Shown in pieces: positions 10,205 through 22,613 of a stretch of 64,000 bases of DNA. Where the stretch lies: contig CANTUR010000070.1 of NCBI GenBank assembly GCA_947683625.1, forward strand, positions 62,001 to 126,000. Reading direction: 5' to 3'. The translations under genes were made by a program, and so were the position numbers. Positions within the stretch are counted from its first letter, which is position 1, and each line of letters starts with the position of its first letter. Below the pieces are notes generated by a model, which was not told the origin of the DNA, ran no database searches, and saw only the letters and a program-made list of their open reading frames with translations. The DNA comes from Mallotus nudiflorus (taxonomy: Eukaryota; Streptophyta; Magnoliopsida; Malpighiales; Euphorbiaceae).

Positions 10205-13200
10205 TTATGTTGGGGGTTGCCATGTCCCTGGCCTGAAGGTTGCACCAGATCCTGCTGGTTCTGAAGACCTGAAGAAAATGGTAGAATTGATGCATAAGTG
10301 AAATTTGATTAATAAATTTGCAGGAAAACAATCCAAGTTTAGCACCTGAAAATAACCAGATATCCATTGCCTGGGTATCTCCCAATAGTTGCACTTCTCA
10401 TACTTTTGTAAATGAAATAATAATAATAAAAAAAGAGTTGAACATGATAATTTGCAGCTCAAGATCATGTGTTAGTGCATACACATGCAAATCCTGACTT
10501 ACTTTGGCAAATGTTCTTCTTCTGTGTTTCCTGACTCTGCTTCTCTTCTTCTGCAAAACAAGATAAATCATGCAGACAGAAGAAAAAAGAAAATAAAAGC
10601 TTCTTTTAACAAGTATGCATTTGCAAACAAAAAGAAACAATTTGCATGAAAAAAAAATTTTTTGAGATCCAATTAATTTAGTCTACCTAAGACATTGCAA
10701 GAATATGCATGTAGATGTTTGTATGATTTAACAAAAGCATAGTTAGTTCTCATAGTTAAAAGATGATAACATGTTTTATGTGGACAGTAATGTAATCCTC
10801 AAACACAAACATGATGGAGATTCTTTTTTATGGATTCATTCACTAATTTATTCATTCTGAACTCAAGCAGACTTGTGTAGGACATAGAACAACCAAAACA
10901 AGACACGGTTCAACCTTGATTAGAGCAGTCACGAAAAAAGGGAAGTGCTACAGGTTCTAGGAGAAGTTCCATTATGGAGATTGACTTACACTCAACAGGT
11001 AAAGAAATAAAAAATCTCTTATGTCACAGCAGGCAATCACATTTCAAATCTATCAAATGCCAGAACTTACATAAAATTATGTGAGTTAACCCACCTCTCT
11101 TCTTCCACTGCATCTGATTCTTCCTTGAGCTTGTTACCTTTGAGAAAAAGAACAATAAATAAACATTTTGCAGAATAATTAGTAGGCATTCTACTACAAT
11201 GAAGAGCAATTGCAGTGACCAAAGTGCTTTTGTGTGTTAAACGCAGTTATTATTCAATTTTGCACCTGGTTTCATGTTTAAGAGCCCATGCTATGGTATG
11301 AACAATACTTAAATATGCTATTTAACAGCAATCAATCTTTATGCTCACAGAATGTAAAATTAACATAAAGGTGCATGTTGACATGGTCAGATGAAAATGG
11401 CATTTGGTAACTCTTTGATGCTAAGAAAAAAAATTGGTAACTGCAAAAAGTCATTCCATGTATTGGAGCAAAACAATGTATTACCTTCTGAAGCAGTGGG
11501 GAATTGTTGAATGAAACTTTTCAAGTCTGGACCTCCAAGTTTACCTATACAATGGAGCATAAGTATCATATGTCATATGTAAGCGTAAGAATGCATGACC
11601 AAACATATCTTTTGGTTAGTAGCAGACTGACCAGTGCTAATCACTTTGCGAGAACTGCCTTCCTTAGCTCTCCTTTCTTCTTCTTCTTTCTTGAGAACTT
11701 TACAGAGAGAATTAAAAAAAAAAATGATGAGCAGTAAGAAAAGTTATGTAAAAAATCCCAGACCAATACCTTTCCAACAATAACACTGTGTCGAGATGCA
11801 TGTGATATTAGATTAATTAGGATCAAAGATTAACTAACATGGTATTGAGCTTCCTAGGTCTTGGGAACAGCTCTTGGCAACTACTTCAGCAAGTGTTTTT
11901 CTAAATATGAAATTCACATATTTTGGTTTGATTATTAGTGCATAAAATTTCTTCATGTTAATGAAACACTAGAGATAGTATCACAGAAATGTCAATATCA
12001 TCAACAAGAAGTTTCTAAATGTTAATTAAATACTAGAGATGACATCACAGAAATGTAATATCATCAACAAGAAAATAGTGGAGGTGATCAAACAAAAACA
12101 ATAATTCATCAGACAAGAATTACATACAAGCTACATTTTGCCTCAAAAGTTCACGCCTTGCTTCAAGTTCAATTATTTCCTACAGAGGAAATAAAATAAT
12201 AAGGTAAACCAGCAAAATAAAGACATCAACAGATATGGTTGCCAAAAATAACAAATAAGCTAATATTTCACCAATCATCCTCTCTAAACAATATTGTCTT
12301 TAAAATTAAATTATTAATTTTTTTTTTTCAAAAAGAGTATGAGGCATCAGCAAGGGCAGGCAGATTCCAATTGGATTCCTAGGTAATTACTTCATGATTA
12401 GTAATTGTCTAGATAGACCATAGAAGTCAAAGGAACCCATGCATTAGCAACTCTTCATTAGTTTAATACAAAGTTAATTTAATAATAATAAAAAAAAAAA
12501 CTAGATTACTAGTATAGTTATTATCAAAGATGCAAGGAGCATTAAGGCCAAAGGGTGGTCCTTGAACCTAAATGTAGGGCGCAGGCGTGCGTCTGAGTGA
12601 CATGAAGCACAGAAGAGAACAAACTAATCAAATTAAAAATCTATTTCAATTTAGCATGAATAAAATATTCATACGCTTGTTACATATTCAAATCAATGCT
12701 AGAGATCTTCAATGAAGAAACGATTAAAGACATTGGTAAAAAACAAAAACAGTTATAAACTAAAAAAGGCATGCCAAGGCATGTGCCTTGCCTTGTCTAA
12801 CGTGCATGTGTTTTGGGTGCTAGGGCTTGTGCCTGGTGCGCCTTGGCCATTGGTGTGCCTTTAATAACTATGATTTCTATGTATCACTAAGTATCATTTG
12901 ACTATCCTACTTTCAATATCAAGCAAAATCAGACCAAAGTTAAAATTTGATGATCATGTTTAAATGTAAATGCATCTTTAACGCAACAAATAATCCAAAA
13001 AGTATATAAGCTTTCCAATCTCTCAAAGGGTGAAAAGGTGTGCACATCTAATTTATTGACATTTCAAAACTCAAAAAATCTGTTTCCTAACATAATAAAC
13101 CATAAATAAAAGACATAGACATGCTCAAACACATTCATCAGTTGGTTGGCATAGACATTTCTTCTTTCATCACTTTTGCTGGCTTTTTTATTTTAGAAAG

Positions 13201-14156
13201 ATTGGATAGAATTAATTGGTTTATGTGAAAAAGGGGAAATTTGTTTCTAAGATACCTCAGGTGTAGGAACCCTTTTACGCTGCCCGTTCAACCAGCAAAT
13301 CCATTCAACTACAACAATCAAATTACGGAAAACATTTTAGTTTAAAAACAAACACACATGCAATGACTAATTATCAAAAATAAGCCAGCTTAAAGAGCCT
13401 CAACATTTAACTACAATTTGTTTCACAATCTAGCCTGAATTTAGAAAGGGGTTACAGAATATCAAATGAGATAAATTTGTTCCATCAAGACACCAGTAGT
13501 GAGCCTTACAACTGATAAATGCGTTCTGCAAAGAAACTGGATAGAATTAGAGATGCAACAACCCGCATTATCTTGAACAGTACCTGGAATAGATGTTGGA
13601 TCATCCTCCCCTTTGAAGACCACCCATCTTTTCTCTTTCACTAGAACACAAGAAATATGTAAACTGTGAGGCAAAAAAATATGCAAACTTATTCCATTCT
13701 ATAAATTATAAATAGCAAATGTAAAGGATACACGTGAGTGAGAGTGCGACCAAAATCATGTTGAAACTATATATTCCCACCAACACACCAAGCTTCTGAA
13801 AGCAAAATCACCACCTAATCTAAGCTATTAAATAAGTAAAAGATTGACAATTTCCCCCAATATAGCCATATAAAAAATTTGAATTTACACTCAAATCACA
13901 TAAACTTAGCAATTGCTTTCAATAAGCACAGCTATGACAAAGCCACGACCTTTTTACTAATGAACTAATCTCAATTATAAGAGCAAACCCACATAGCAAT
14001 TCCACAGACAATGCAAGGGGAAAAAAAACAAAGGACCCACTTACTGATACCATCAATCTCTTCTGTTCTTGTGAAGTACCAGTTACCTGCCTTGTCTTTA
14101 CCCACCAAAGTTCTGCTGCTAAAGAACCCAGCAATTCTTGCAAATAGCTTTGACAT
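10205..14156 (-). CDS. Complex I assembly factor NDUFAF2-like (B17.2-like) protein, nine exons
   Basis: The predicted protein is a 184-residue homologue of NDUFAF2/mimitin, a mitochondrial factor that helps assemble respiratory complex I and is related to the 17.2-kDa subunit. Exons on the minus strand are 14045-14156, 13584-13640, 13256-13308, 12128-12179, 11632-11697, 11485-11544, 11095-11137, 10503-10550 and 10205-10268. Every intron has GT-AG ends and the 555 coding bases keep one frame. Recognisable parts are the start MSKLFARIAGFFSSRTLVG, DKAGNWYFTR, KEKRWVVFKGEDDPTSIP, EWICWLNGQRKRVPTPE, a charged helical stretch ELEARRELLRQNVAFLKKEE, and the end FRPGTWQPPT. The first eight exons cannot be seen as long ORFs. 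The gene looks intact and free of transposons. Family assignment is from memory of plant homologues; exon edges are my reading. Confidence 0.9.
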
Positions 14157-14407
14157 TTTTTTTTAACTGAAACTCTTTCAAGAATCAACTGAAACCCATT
14201 ATTACAGGCACAAAAAGAAATGAAGTGAAAACTTCTAATTGTGTACCGTGTATAATCTTATGATCTCAAGGTTTTTATTTTTCTTCGAAAAAACTTTGCA
14301 TTTTGCTTTGTTTGTTGGGTTTAATCCGTTAACACAACTGGGTGGGTGGGCAAAATTCACTGATCCGGTTCGACTTGCACCGACTGCAGATTTTTTTTTT
14401 TTTTTTT
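14157..14407. other. Upstream flank of the NDUFAF2-like gene
   Basis: This should hold the 5' UTR and promoter of the minus-strand gene starting at 14156. There is a run of about 18 T at 14391-14408. No clear TATA box was found and no other gene is seen. Confidence 0.4.
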
Positions 14408-14806
14408 TCAGAAAAATTTACAAATTTGGTGTTTGAAATTTTATGTTTTTTTATTTTAGTATTTAAACTATTTTTTTTATTTGAGTATTTAAATTTTGAA
14501 AAAATATATTAATTAAATATATTTGGTCTATTTTAAGTTGACTGTATGTTTAGTCAGAATGATCCATTTTTTTCAACTATTTTTTCCTTTTCTTTTAAGT
14601 GGATAATAGTGAGACATGAGTTAAAAAAAAGTCATATGAACTAAAAAAAATAGATTCCATTTAATTTGACTAAATTACACCGTCAGTTTTAAATAGCCAG
14701 ATACATTTAATTTATATATTTTTTTAAAGTTCAGACATTCAAAAAAATAGTTCAGATACTTAAATAGAAAAATTATAAAATTTCAGATATTAAATTTGTA
14801 ATTTTT
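14408..14806. mobile_element. Short element with inverted repeats of about 130 bp
   Basis: The left end (AAAAATTTACAAATTTGG onward) matches the reverse complement of the right end (AAAAATTACAAATTTAAT). The match continues through TTTGAAATTTTAT and on to TAAATATATTTGG. The middle is a short unique spacer around 14570-14650. A target duplication was not found, so superfamily is unknown. It abuts the next inverted-repeat element. Confidence 0.5.
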
Positions 14807-14808
14807 AC

Positions 14809-17800
14809 TCATATTAAGACCCCTAAATTTATCAATTTTTTAGCTTTAAGCCCTTAAAGTTTTATTTTATATATCTAGACCCTTAAACTTTACAAATTTG
14901 AAATTTTACATTCTTCTGTCAATATTTCAACACAAATTATTTCATTTTGATCCCTAAAATTTTATATTTCTAACATTCATATCATTATTTACTTTTTAAT
15001 ACTTATATCACTTTTAGAATTTTTCTCTGGCAAAAAATAAATTTATTTATTTTAATTTCTAATATTTTAAATTATGATATACATATTTAAATAATTTTAA
15101 ATTTTAAAAATAAACAAACAACTTAATGTTATGCTAATTTTTTTTTAAATTACAATAATATTATTGTTTTTCATAGTATTTTAAATTATTGTGAAGAATT
15201 TTTATAATATAAACTTTTTTCATATACCCAAAAAGCATGATAAAAAAAATGAAGGTTAAGATAACGGTTATAAAAGTTTGAGTTGGTTAAAAAATCTATC
15301 ACCGTTTTTTGGTGATGCACAAACAATAGTATTTACTATTTATAAAAGTTATATTATAAAAAATTATTCACAATAATTTAATTAAAATTTTGTACAAAAA
15401 ACTAAAAAATGTATTGAAAATATAAAATTTAAATTTTGAAAAATTATAAAATATTTTTTGTCATAATATCTTTTAATTATGGTGTTCTTTTTCATTATAA
15501 TATTTTATTTTGAAAATATAAAATTTTATTTTCAAAAACTGTCACGACCTAAAACTGGGGCCATGACCGGCGCTAGGGAACGGGAATTCTTTCGAATCCG
15601 GAACCCGTAGCAAGCCTAAAAATAAAATAAAACATGCAATAGTAATAATAACAGTATATAATGCAGCGAAAATAAAAATCATAAATATAATAACATTTGC
15701 ACCAACTGAATTTAAATTAAATCATCATCTCATATATATAAACCTTTTAATACAAATCCAGTTCAAATATAATACAACATCTCTTTAACAGTTTAATGAC
15801 TACTGCAGTGTCTAGATTATAAAAATAAAACTCAAGACTCAGATAAGCAGTTTACATAAAGAAGCCGGGGCGGAAGAAATCCGACGTACAGGCCTGCTAC
15901 TGAAGTCTGAGGAAGATGACTCTCCTGAAAAATAGTCAACGAAGGGGAGTCAGACCTCACTGAGTGAATTACTATAATATATATACATGCATACTAAATG
16001 ACAATTCATACAATCAACAGTATATATCTAATATATATATATACAGGCAAATACACACAGATGCAATAAAATCATTTTATATATATTTCATTGAAAATCA
16101 TCGTTTATGAAGGACCAAATAGAACCCTAGAAAATCGCAACCTCAAAACAGTGTTAGACAACACTCTAGCCATACAAGCTCACTTATTCCAAATATATTC
16201 ACTTATTCAATTTGGATAGTAGACTGGCCCTGAGACACTAAGTCAACCGAGCTCCAACAGTCTGACTGTCAGTGTGATTGGCCCCAAGACACTTGGTCAA
16301 TCGACCTCCAGCAATCACACCCAAATCACATCACACATCAAATAAATCAATTCCAATCAATATCCTCAAACTGGTTAGTAATATAGTCTAAATGCTATAA
16401 GTGTACCGGTATGTACTCAGTCCTAGTATTGCCCACTAGGTAACATGTTCTATTGATATCCTTCATTTTAAATATAAATCATACATTCATAAAAGTAAAT
16501 GATGCATGAATTTAAATATAAATAGCAACATAAACCATATATATACTAAAAATATACCAAAAGTAAACCAACTATATTTCGAGTATATATACGTGAAATA
16601 AATCCAATATAATTACAAAATAAACTAAGAATATACCAAGAATATACATAAAAACATTTTAAGAATAATTTATTAATAAAACATGCATATAATTTAAAAT
16701 ATACTAAAAATAAACCAAAAGTAAACTAAAAATAAACTTAAGTACTGATTAAATTATTTATGCATATTTAATCACAATAAACCATGCATTTCTAAATCAT
16801 GCACCCTAAAGCATATATATATAGAATAGTAACTCACACTTAGTGCGCTCCTCGAGATAGGTCCGACGGGTCTGGTCCACTAGGCCTCGGTCTCAGCGCA
16901 ACTAAATAAACAATAAATAACAGACATCAGAATAAACCTAACAGAAAATCCTAGAAACTTGATCTAGAATATTAGACACAGAATCAGAATTAGGGTTCGA
17001 CCGGACATCAGATTTTACGAGAATTCTACTGAAAATCTGGCAGAACCTCCTCTGTAAAATGGACATCTCTCTACTCAAAGAGTAGAGCCGACCCTGCAAA
17101 GAAACACACTTCGAAAAATAAGCTCAACACACAACCAAAATCCCTCGGTCAGACTCCAAACTATAATCTACCGATCAGGGTCCACAATCACAAAATAATA
17201 TAAAAATACCAAAAATACCCTAATAACAAAAAATACATTTTATAAGTAGAAATTACATAATTAACCTTAAAACACATTAAAAACCGATAAAAATTCATTT
17301 TATTAGTAAAATCGTATATTATATATATATTTGAAAATAATTCACGAAAAATAGTTTTAATTAGTTAAAAATACTAAATAATTTGTAGACATCATTTTTA
17401 TACCTTAAATAATTATTAAAACCAATTAAATTACATTTTTAGTCAATTTAGGGTAAAATTACCAAAATGCACCTATATATATAAATATACTAAAATTACT
17501 TCAAAAATTCACCAAAAATAATATAATTATCCAAAATTAATTTTATCAACATATTTATCAATAATATCAATTAAAAACATAATTATCTCAATTAACCAAT
17601 TAATTTCAATTAAAAACACAATTAACCTAATTTTCCAAAAATTCCATAAACTAATTAAATTCAAAATAAATACATGGAAATTCATAAAAATTCAAAATAA
17701 ATTTCTATAATTCATTTCAACACCTATATTTATCATAAAAAACAATTTCATAATTTAATTAATTAATTTTCGAAAATTAGAAAATAATATTAAAATATTC

Positions 17801-19147
17801 AAAAATCAAAATAATTCCCAAAAATTCCACAAAAATTCACACATGTAGATTAAGCTACTAGGATCAACATTTTTGAAGGAATTTTTCATGAATCAATCAA
17901 ATTGGAGTTCAAAAAAATCAAGAACCATAATATGGCTGAATTACCAAAATCGAAACCTAAGCAAATCAAGACCATTTTAAGTGAAACAAAGCTTGGAATC
18001 ACACTCACCGGAGCTCAAGGAGAAGAAAGAGACCGGCGGTGTCGAAAACGGTGGCCGGAAACGTCGTGAACGACGTTGCTCCCACTTTCGGCTTCTCCAG
18101 CCAAAAACGACTTCCAGACGCCGGAATCAGCTGCAGCAGGCGGCGGGGAAGGCTGAGGAAGGAGGTGGCACGCCGGACGTCACACCAATGGCAAGAAATC
18201 GATGGTAGCAGCGGCGGACGGTGATGGGGAACGGTCGGGAGGAAGAAGAAGCTTCGGGTGGCACACTTGTAAATATTTCAAACTTTATAATTGTTAATAT
18301 TAATTGTATATATGTATATATATATATATACTTTATACTATATATTAAAATAATATTAAATTACACATATTAAATATACACCACACACATATAATATAAT
18401 AATTTAAAATTTAATAATAAATAAAAATAATTAAATAATAATAAAATAAATAAATAAATAATAAAATATTAGGGTATTTAATTAAACCCTAATTAATTAA
18501 ATAAATACACATATATATTTTATTTAGTATTTTAAAAATATATATGAGTTCATGCAAGTCCGTAAATCTATTTAAAATAATTAATAGTAAATTATTTATG
18601 TGAAAATTTTCCTGAAAATACAAGTTCCGGAAAAATTTTACGTAAAGCACTTAAAATAATAATAAACAATTAAAAATTCAATTTTAATTAAATAAAAGCC
18701 CATGAAATATCAATATTATATTTAAAAATTATTAACACTGCATATCCCGATACAGTATAAAAATATTTAAAAATATGGGATATTATAAAAACAGTAGTTT
18801 TATTATAATTTTTTAATTTTAACATTAACTTTTTTATTTATTTTAAAATTATTTAAACATGTATATAAATTTATGTTTTTAATTTAAAATATTAGAAATT
18901 AAAATAAGTAAATTTATTTTTTACCAGTGAAAACATATTAAAAGTGATATAAATATTAAAAGGTAAAAAATTGTATAAATGTTATAAATATCAAATTTCA
19001 ATGACCAAAAGAAAATAATTTTTGTGAAAAAATTGATAAGAGGGTTTAAAACTTCAAATCCTTAAAGTTCGAAAGTCTAAATATAAAAAATGAAACTTTA
19101 GAAATCTAAAACTAAAAAGTCAATAAGTTTAGGAGTCTCAATATGAA
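14809..19147. mobile_element. Long inverted-repeat MITE split by a solo LTR
   Basis: About 380 bp at 14809-15190 (TCATATTAAGACCCCTAAAT...) matches the reverse complement of about 18790-19147 (TCATATTGAGACTCCTAAAC...). Without the inserted LTR (15540-18787) and its duplicate, the element is about 1.09 kb, similar in size and build to the Mutator-like MITEs at 1117 and 34929. No coding sequence is seen in its own DNA. I could not find a clean 9-bp TSD, so Mutator origin is inferred from architecture. Confidence 0.65.
15540..18787 (-). mobile_element. Solo LTR of the long-LTR family (copy B)
   Basis: The minus-strand LTR runs from TGTCACGACC (plus-strand view) to GGGATATTATA, where the terminal CA has mutated. 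It is flanked by a perfect 5-bp duplication, AAAAC, at 15535-15539 and 18788-18792. Length is 3248 bp. It keeps the CCG|GTGAGT donor-like site (about 17998-18012 reversed), the GC-richer island at about 18013-18265 and the AGGGTCGGCTCTACTC island near 17090. No internal region is present. It sits in the spacer of the inverted-repeat element 14809-19147. Confidence 0.92.
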
Positions 19148-19473
19148 TTTACTTTTTTTAATTATTTTTTTTGTTTTTATTAATAGGAAACTCATATAAT
19201 CTAAATTTCGATGAATTATTTTGAATTGACGATCTAGGAATCAAGCTCTCCACATCAAAATGGCCTTCAAGATTCAAAACGTTTTTAAAGATAAGTTATT
19301 ACTTAATTATTACCTCATTGACATATTAGTTTAGTTTAATTTTGTTAATTAAAATTTAACAAATTTTACCTAATAAAGGAAAAATTATAATAACTGCATT
19401 ATGTATAACTAATACATCCTTGCCCTTACATCGTGAAATAAACTATAAAATGCAAGTGTGTTATGTATAACTA
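19148..19473. other. Intergenic, nothing recognised
   Basis: AT-rich sequence between two MITEs. No reading frame or repeat that I can identify. Confidence 0.4.
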
Positions 19474-19482
19474 ATAAAAATA

Positions 19483-19958
19483 GGAAGACCCATAATAAAG
19501 CTACTGAAATTTGACATTTTATTTTACCAAACCTCTCAACTTCTATTGTGTTTTATTAAGCCTTTAATCTTTTATTTTCGTATGGATTCAAGACAAATTA
19601 GATTAAAGTAATGAAATTATGCAACAATTCAGGTTCATTATTGTTAAATATATTGTTATGAAAGGTTTAGAGATATGTTTTTGTGAATAATGAAAGAGAA
19701 AAGGTGAGGGTAATATGTAAGAAAAAATGTTCATGACATTATTTGTTTTAATTGATAATTTTAATGATAAATTCACTATTAAGACTTACTATTTGTGGAA
19801 GAGTAAACAAATTTATTTCACAATTTTGTTACTTCAATTTAATTTATTTTTAATCTATACAAAAATAAAATTTTGAGAACTTAATAAAATACAATAAAAA
19901 TTGAGAGACTCGATAAAATAAAATATCAAAATTCAAGTGTTTCATAATGGGTTTATCC
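19483..19958. mobile_element. Mutator-like MITE, 476 bp, perfect 9-bp TSD
   Basis: The ends GGAAGACCCATAATAAAGC and GGATAAACCCATTATGAAAC (reverse complement of the right end) begin inverted repeats of roughly 150 bp. It is flanked by ATAAAAATA at 19474-19482 and 19959-19967. The 9-bp duplication and long inverted repeats point to the Mutator superfamily. It has no transposase. Its right TSD overlaps the left TSD of the next MITE. Confidence 0.85.
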
Positions 19959-19970
19959 ATAAAAATAATA

Positions 19971-20293
19971 GGCAAAAACCATTTTTAAGCCCTTGAACTA
20001 TAGCGATTTTTTCTATTGACCTCCTATCATTTTATTACATTGCATTGAATCTCTATGCTATTATTTATGTATACAATGAACCTTTATACTATTATTTATA
20101 TATAGATTGAGTCTCTATACTATTACTTATGTAATACATTGAACCCCTCAAAATTTTATAAAAAATCTATGAATTTGTCAAATTAGGGCTCAATGTATGC
20201 ATAAATAATAATATAAGGGCTGCAATACAATAAAATGATAGGGGCTCAATTAAAAAAACCGCTATAATTTAGAGGTTTAAAATGGATTTTGCC
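19971..20293. mobile_element. Mutator-like MITE, 323 bp, perfect 9-bp TSD
   Basis: The terminal inverted repeats start GGCAAAAACCATTTTTAAGC and GGCAAAATCCATTTTAAACC and run inward for about 70 bp or more. The flanking direct repeat AAAATAATA lies at 19962-19970 and 20294-20302. Noncoding. The inner part repeats the phrase CTATACTATTATTTAT several times. Confidence 0.85.
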
Positions 20294-20302
20294 AAAATAA
20301 TA

Positions 20303-21114
20303 ATAATAATTTATTTATATATATATATATATCGTTATTATATGTAATGCATGTAGGATAAGGAAAAAAAAATTAAAGACTTACAAAATCACGAGGGATG
20401 AACATTTTTACACTATATTTAACAATAATTGTTTTCTACTTTAATTTGTTTGAAGTATAAATAATTTTTTGTAGTTACAAAATAATATTTACATTTTAAA
20501 TAAATTTGACAACAAAATTTAATGGTAAGAATTTTCCTAATATTTATGAAATTACAACTATTTATAAAAAAACCACAGCTAATATAAAATCACACCACAT
20601 ATATAATATCTGCAAGAATTTATGATTACTGAATACTAAATGAAACTTTCGCTACTCTAAAAAAATTAAATTACTATGAAGGAAAAAAATTACTATAAAA
20701 ATATAAAGAATTGATAAAAACACAATAGATTCAAAGAAAAAGATAAATATAAGAAGGGCATATTTTATTGAAATTCTTTATTCAACATGAATTAATTATT
20801 TTAAGACAATTATTTAAATAAACTGTATGGACTAAAGGAGTATGTCAATCAAGAAGAGAAAACAAATCTAAATTCCCAAGAAAAAGTCCCTATCAATAAC
20901 GCAAGCGATAAAAAAAAGTGGATAGCCAAAAGTAGAGGATAAAGTATAAATATCGTTCCCTCTGCTCTCCCCCACTTAAATTCTGGGGACTGAACAAAAA
21001 AAAAAAGAGTTCCTAAGAAAAACAAAAGATGTAATTGTAAACATTTTTCATAAATTATGTTTTTTATATGCTTTCTTCATTTTTTTAATATTGTTTTCCA
21101 ATTTTTTATATTTA
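20303..21114. other. Intergenic AT-rich stretch
   Basis: It contains a short TA run near 20315-20331 and otherwise low-complexity AT-rich DNA. A slightly richer patch lies at 20880-21010. No gene or element was recognised. Confidence 0.4.
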
Positions 21115-21122
21115 GAACACGT

Positions 21123-22059
21123 AAAGGTGAGTATGGTTTGATTCGGTTCAAAAATTATAATTCTCTATAATTACTTTAAAATATTAGAAATATAAAAATT
21201 AAAATTCTGCAATTGCTCCAAATTTTTTATTCAATTCAGTCTATAATTAAAATTTTTAGTCAAAATTTGATTTTTCTCCTTATTAAAAATAAATAAAGAT
21301 ATAATTCAAATTAAATTATTAAACTACTAACCCATTTCATAATTTTATAATAAAATTAAATGATTTTTTTATGGTTTTATTTATCTTTATTTTATACTAT
21401 AAAAAGTTTATAAATATTTTATAAAACACTCTAATATACTATAACATACAATTGCTATAGTTTTCTATCAAAATTTATGTAAATAATATATATATTAAAA
21501 TAATAATAACAATACCATAACTATTAAATATGTATATTATACTATAATTTTATCACTAAAGTAAAGATGAATTTAAAATTTTCAAGATAAATTATATCAT
21601 AATATTTTGAAATGCTATTTATTAATTTAATTTTTTTTGTGATTTAAAATAATTTGATTAATAAGTGAAAAAATTTATTTCAAACAATTAAAATGACATT
21701 ATATTAGATTACATGTTAAATTAGTAGGTCCAATATTAATCAAATGAATATAATTATTGAACAAATATTTATAATAAAATGTTAATCTTTATATTATATA
21801 TATATATATATATATATGTAACTCTAATTCTATTAAATTATTAGTTCTAATTTTGGTTCTTTAGTTGGATACAATTCGGAATGCTTCAGGACGGATTTCA
21901 GTTTAGAGAATTTAAATTCTCTAGAGTCGTCCTAATAAAATTTTTGAAACAATTTGGTTAAAAAAAAAGTCAAATGGTAAAAAAAAAATTCGATTCTAAA
22001 GATTTTCAACTTCAATTTTTGGGATAATTTGGGTCTCCATGACCCATACTCAACCCTAA
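21123..22059. mobile_element. hAT-like non-autonomous element
   Basis: The left tip AAAGGTGAGTATGG and right tip (reverse complement) TTAGGGTTGAGTATGG form short imperfect inverted repeats of the type common in plant hAT elements. The flanks GAACACGT (21115-21122) and TAACACGT (22060-22067) match at 7 of 8 positions, fitting an 8-bp duplication. There is no transposase frame. The assignment rests on the tips and TSD only. Confidence 0.5.
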
Positions 22060-22067
22060 TAACACGT

Positions 22068-22613
22068 TTAAATAATATTTTCCTTTATTAATTTAAAATA
22101 TAAAATTAAATTAAAGAGAAAATAGTTAGTTTAAATTGCTTTTAAACTTGAAATACAAAAAATAAATAAATACATTACAAAATAGATATTTTTCATTTTT
22201 TTCAAACTTCAATAATTTAACCCTATGCAAAAAAAATCAAAAGGATTTTATTTTTTGAAGTCTCTCTCTCTCTGAGAGTTTTAGTGAGAGAATTTCTCTC
22301 TTTTAGTAGTTTTCCTCAAGTAGTTTAGCTTCAAAGTGGATTTTGACTATTTTTGGCCAAAAATCACAATTTTCCTTCTAATTTCTTTCCTTTTTCTTCT
22401 TTTTTTTTTTTTTTTCTAATCTTAGCTTTTACATAACATGATTTGAAAATTTCTCTAAAATCCTTCAAGTTTCTTCTTTAGGATTAGTAGATCTTTATCG
22501 AGATATTTTGATCTAGAGAGTTTGAAGATGTGGTGAACAATTTTTTTTTGTAGAAGATTGAAGATGTAGTGAAGCAGGTGAAGCAAATGAAGTAAAAGCT
22601 TAAAGGCATCAAC
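22068..22613. other. Unassigned flank, once joined to 34453 onward
   Basis: The stretch has CT-rich tracts (22261-22275, 22382-22420) and a less AT-rich end at 22500-22613. Removing the retroelement nest at 22614-34447 joins it to 34453-34928. It could be a transcribed region or an old retroelement leader. No convincing protein was found on either strand. Confidence 0.35.

Noticed and set aside
13919..14188. 89-codon frame as a gene
   Set aside because: Shadow of exon 1 of the NDUFAF2-like gene read in another frame and running into its intron.
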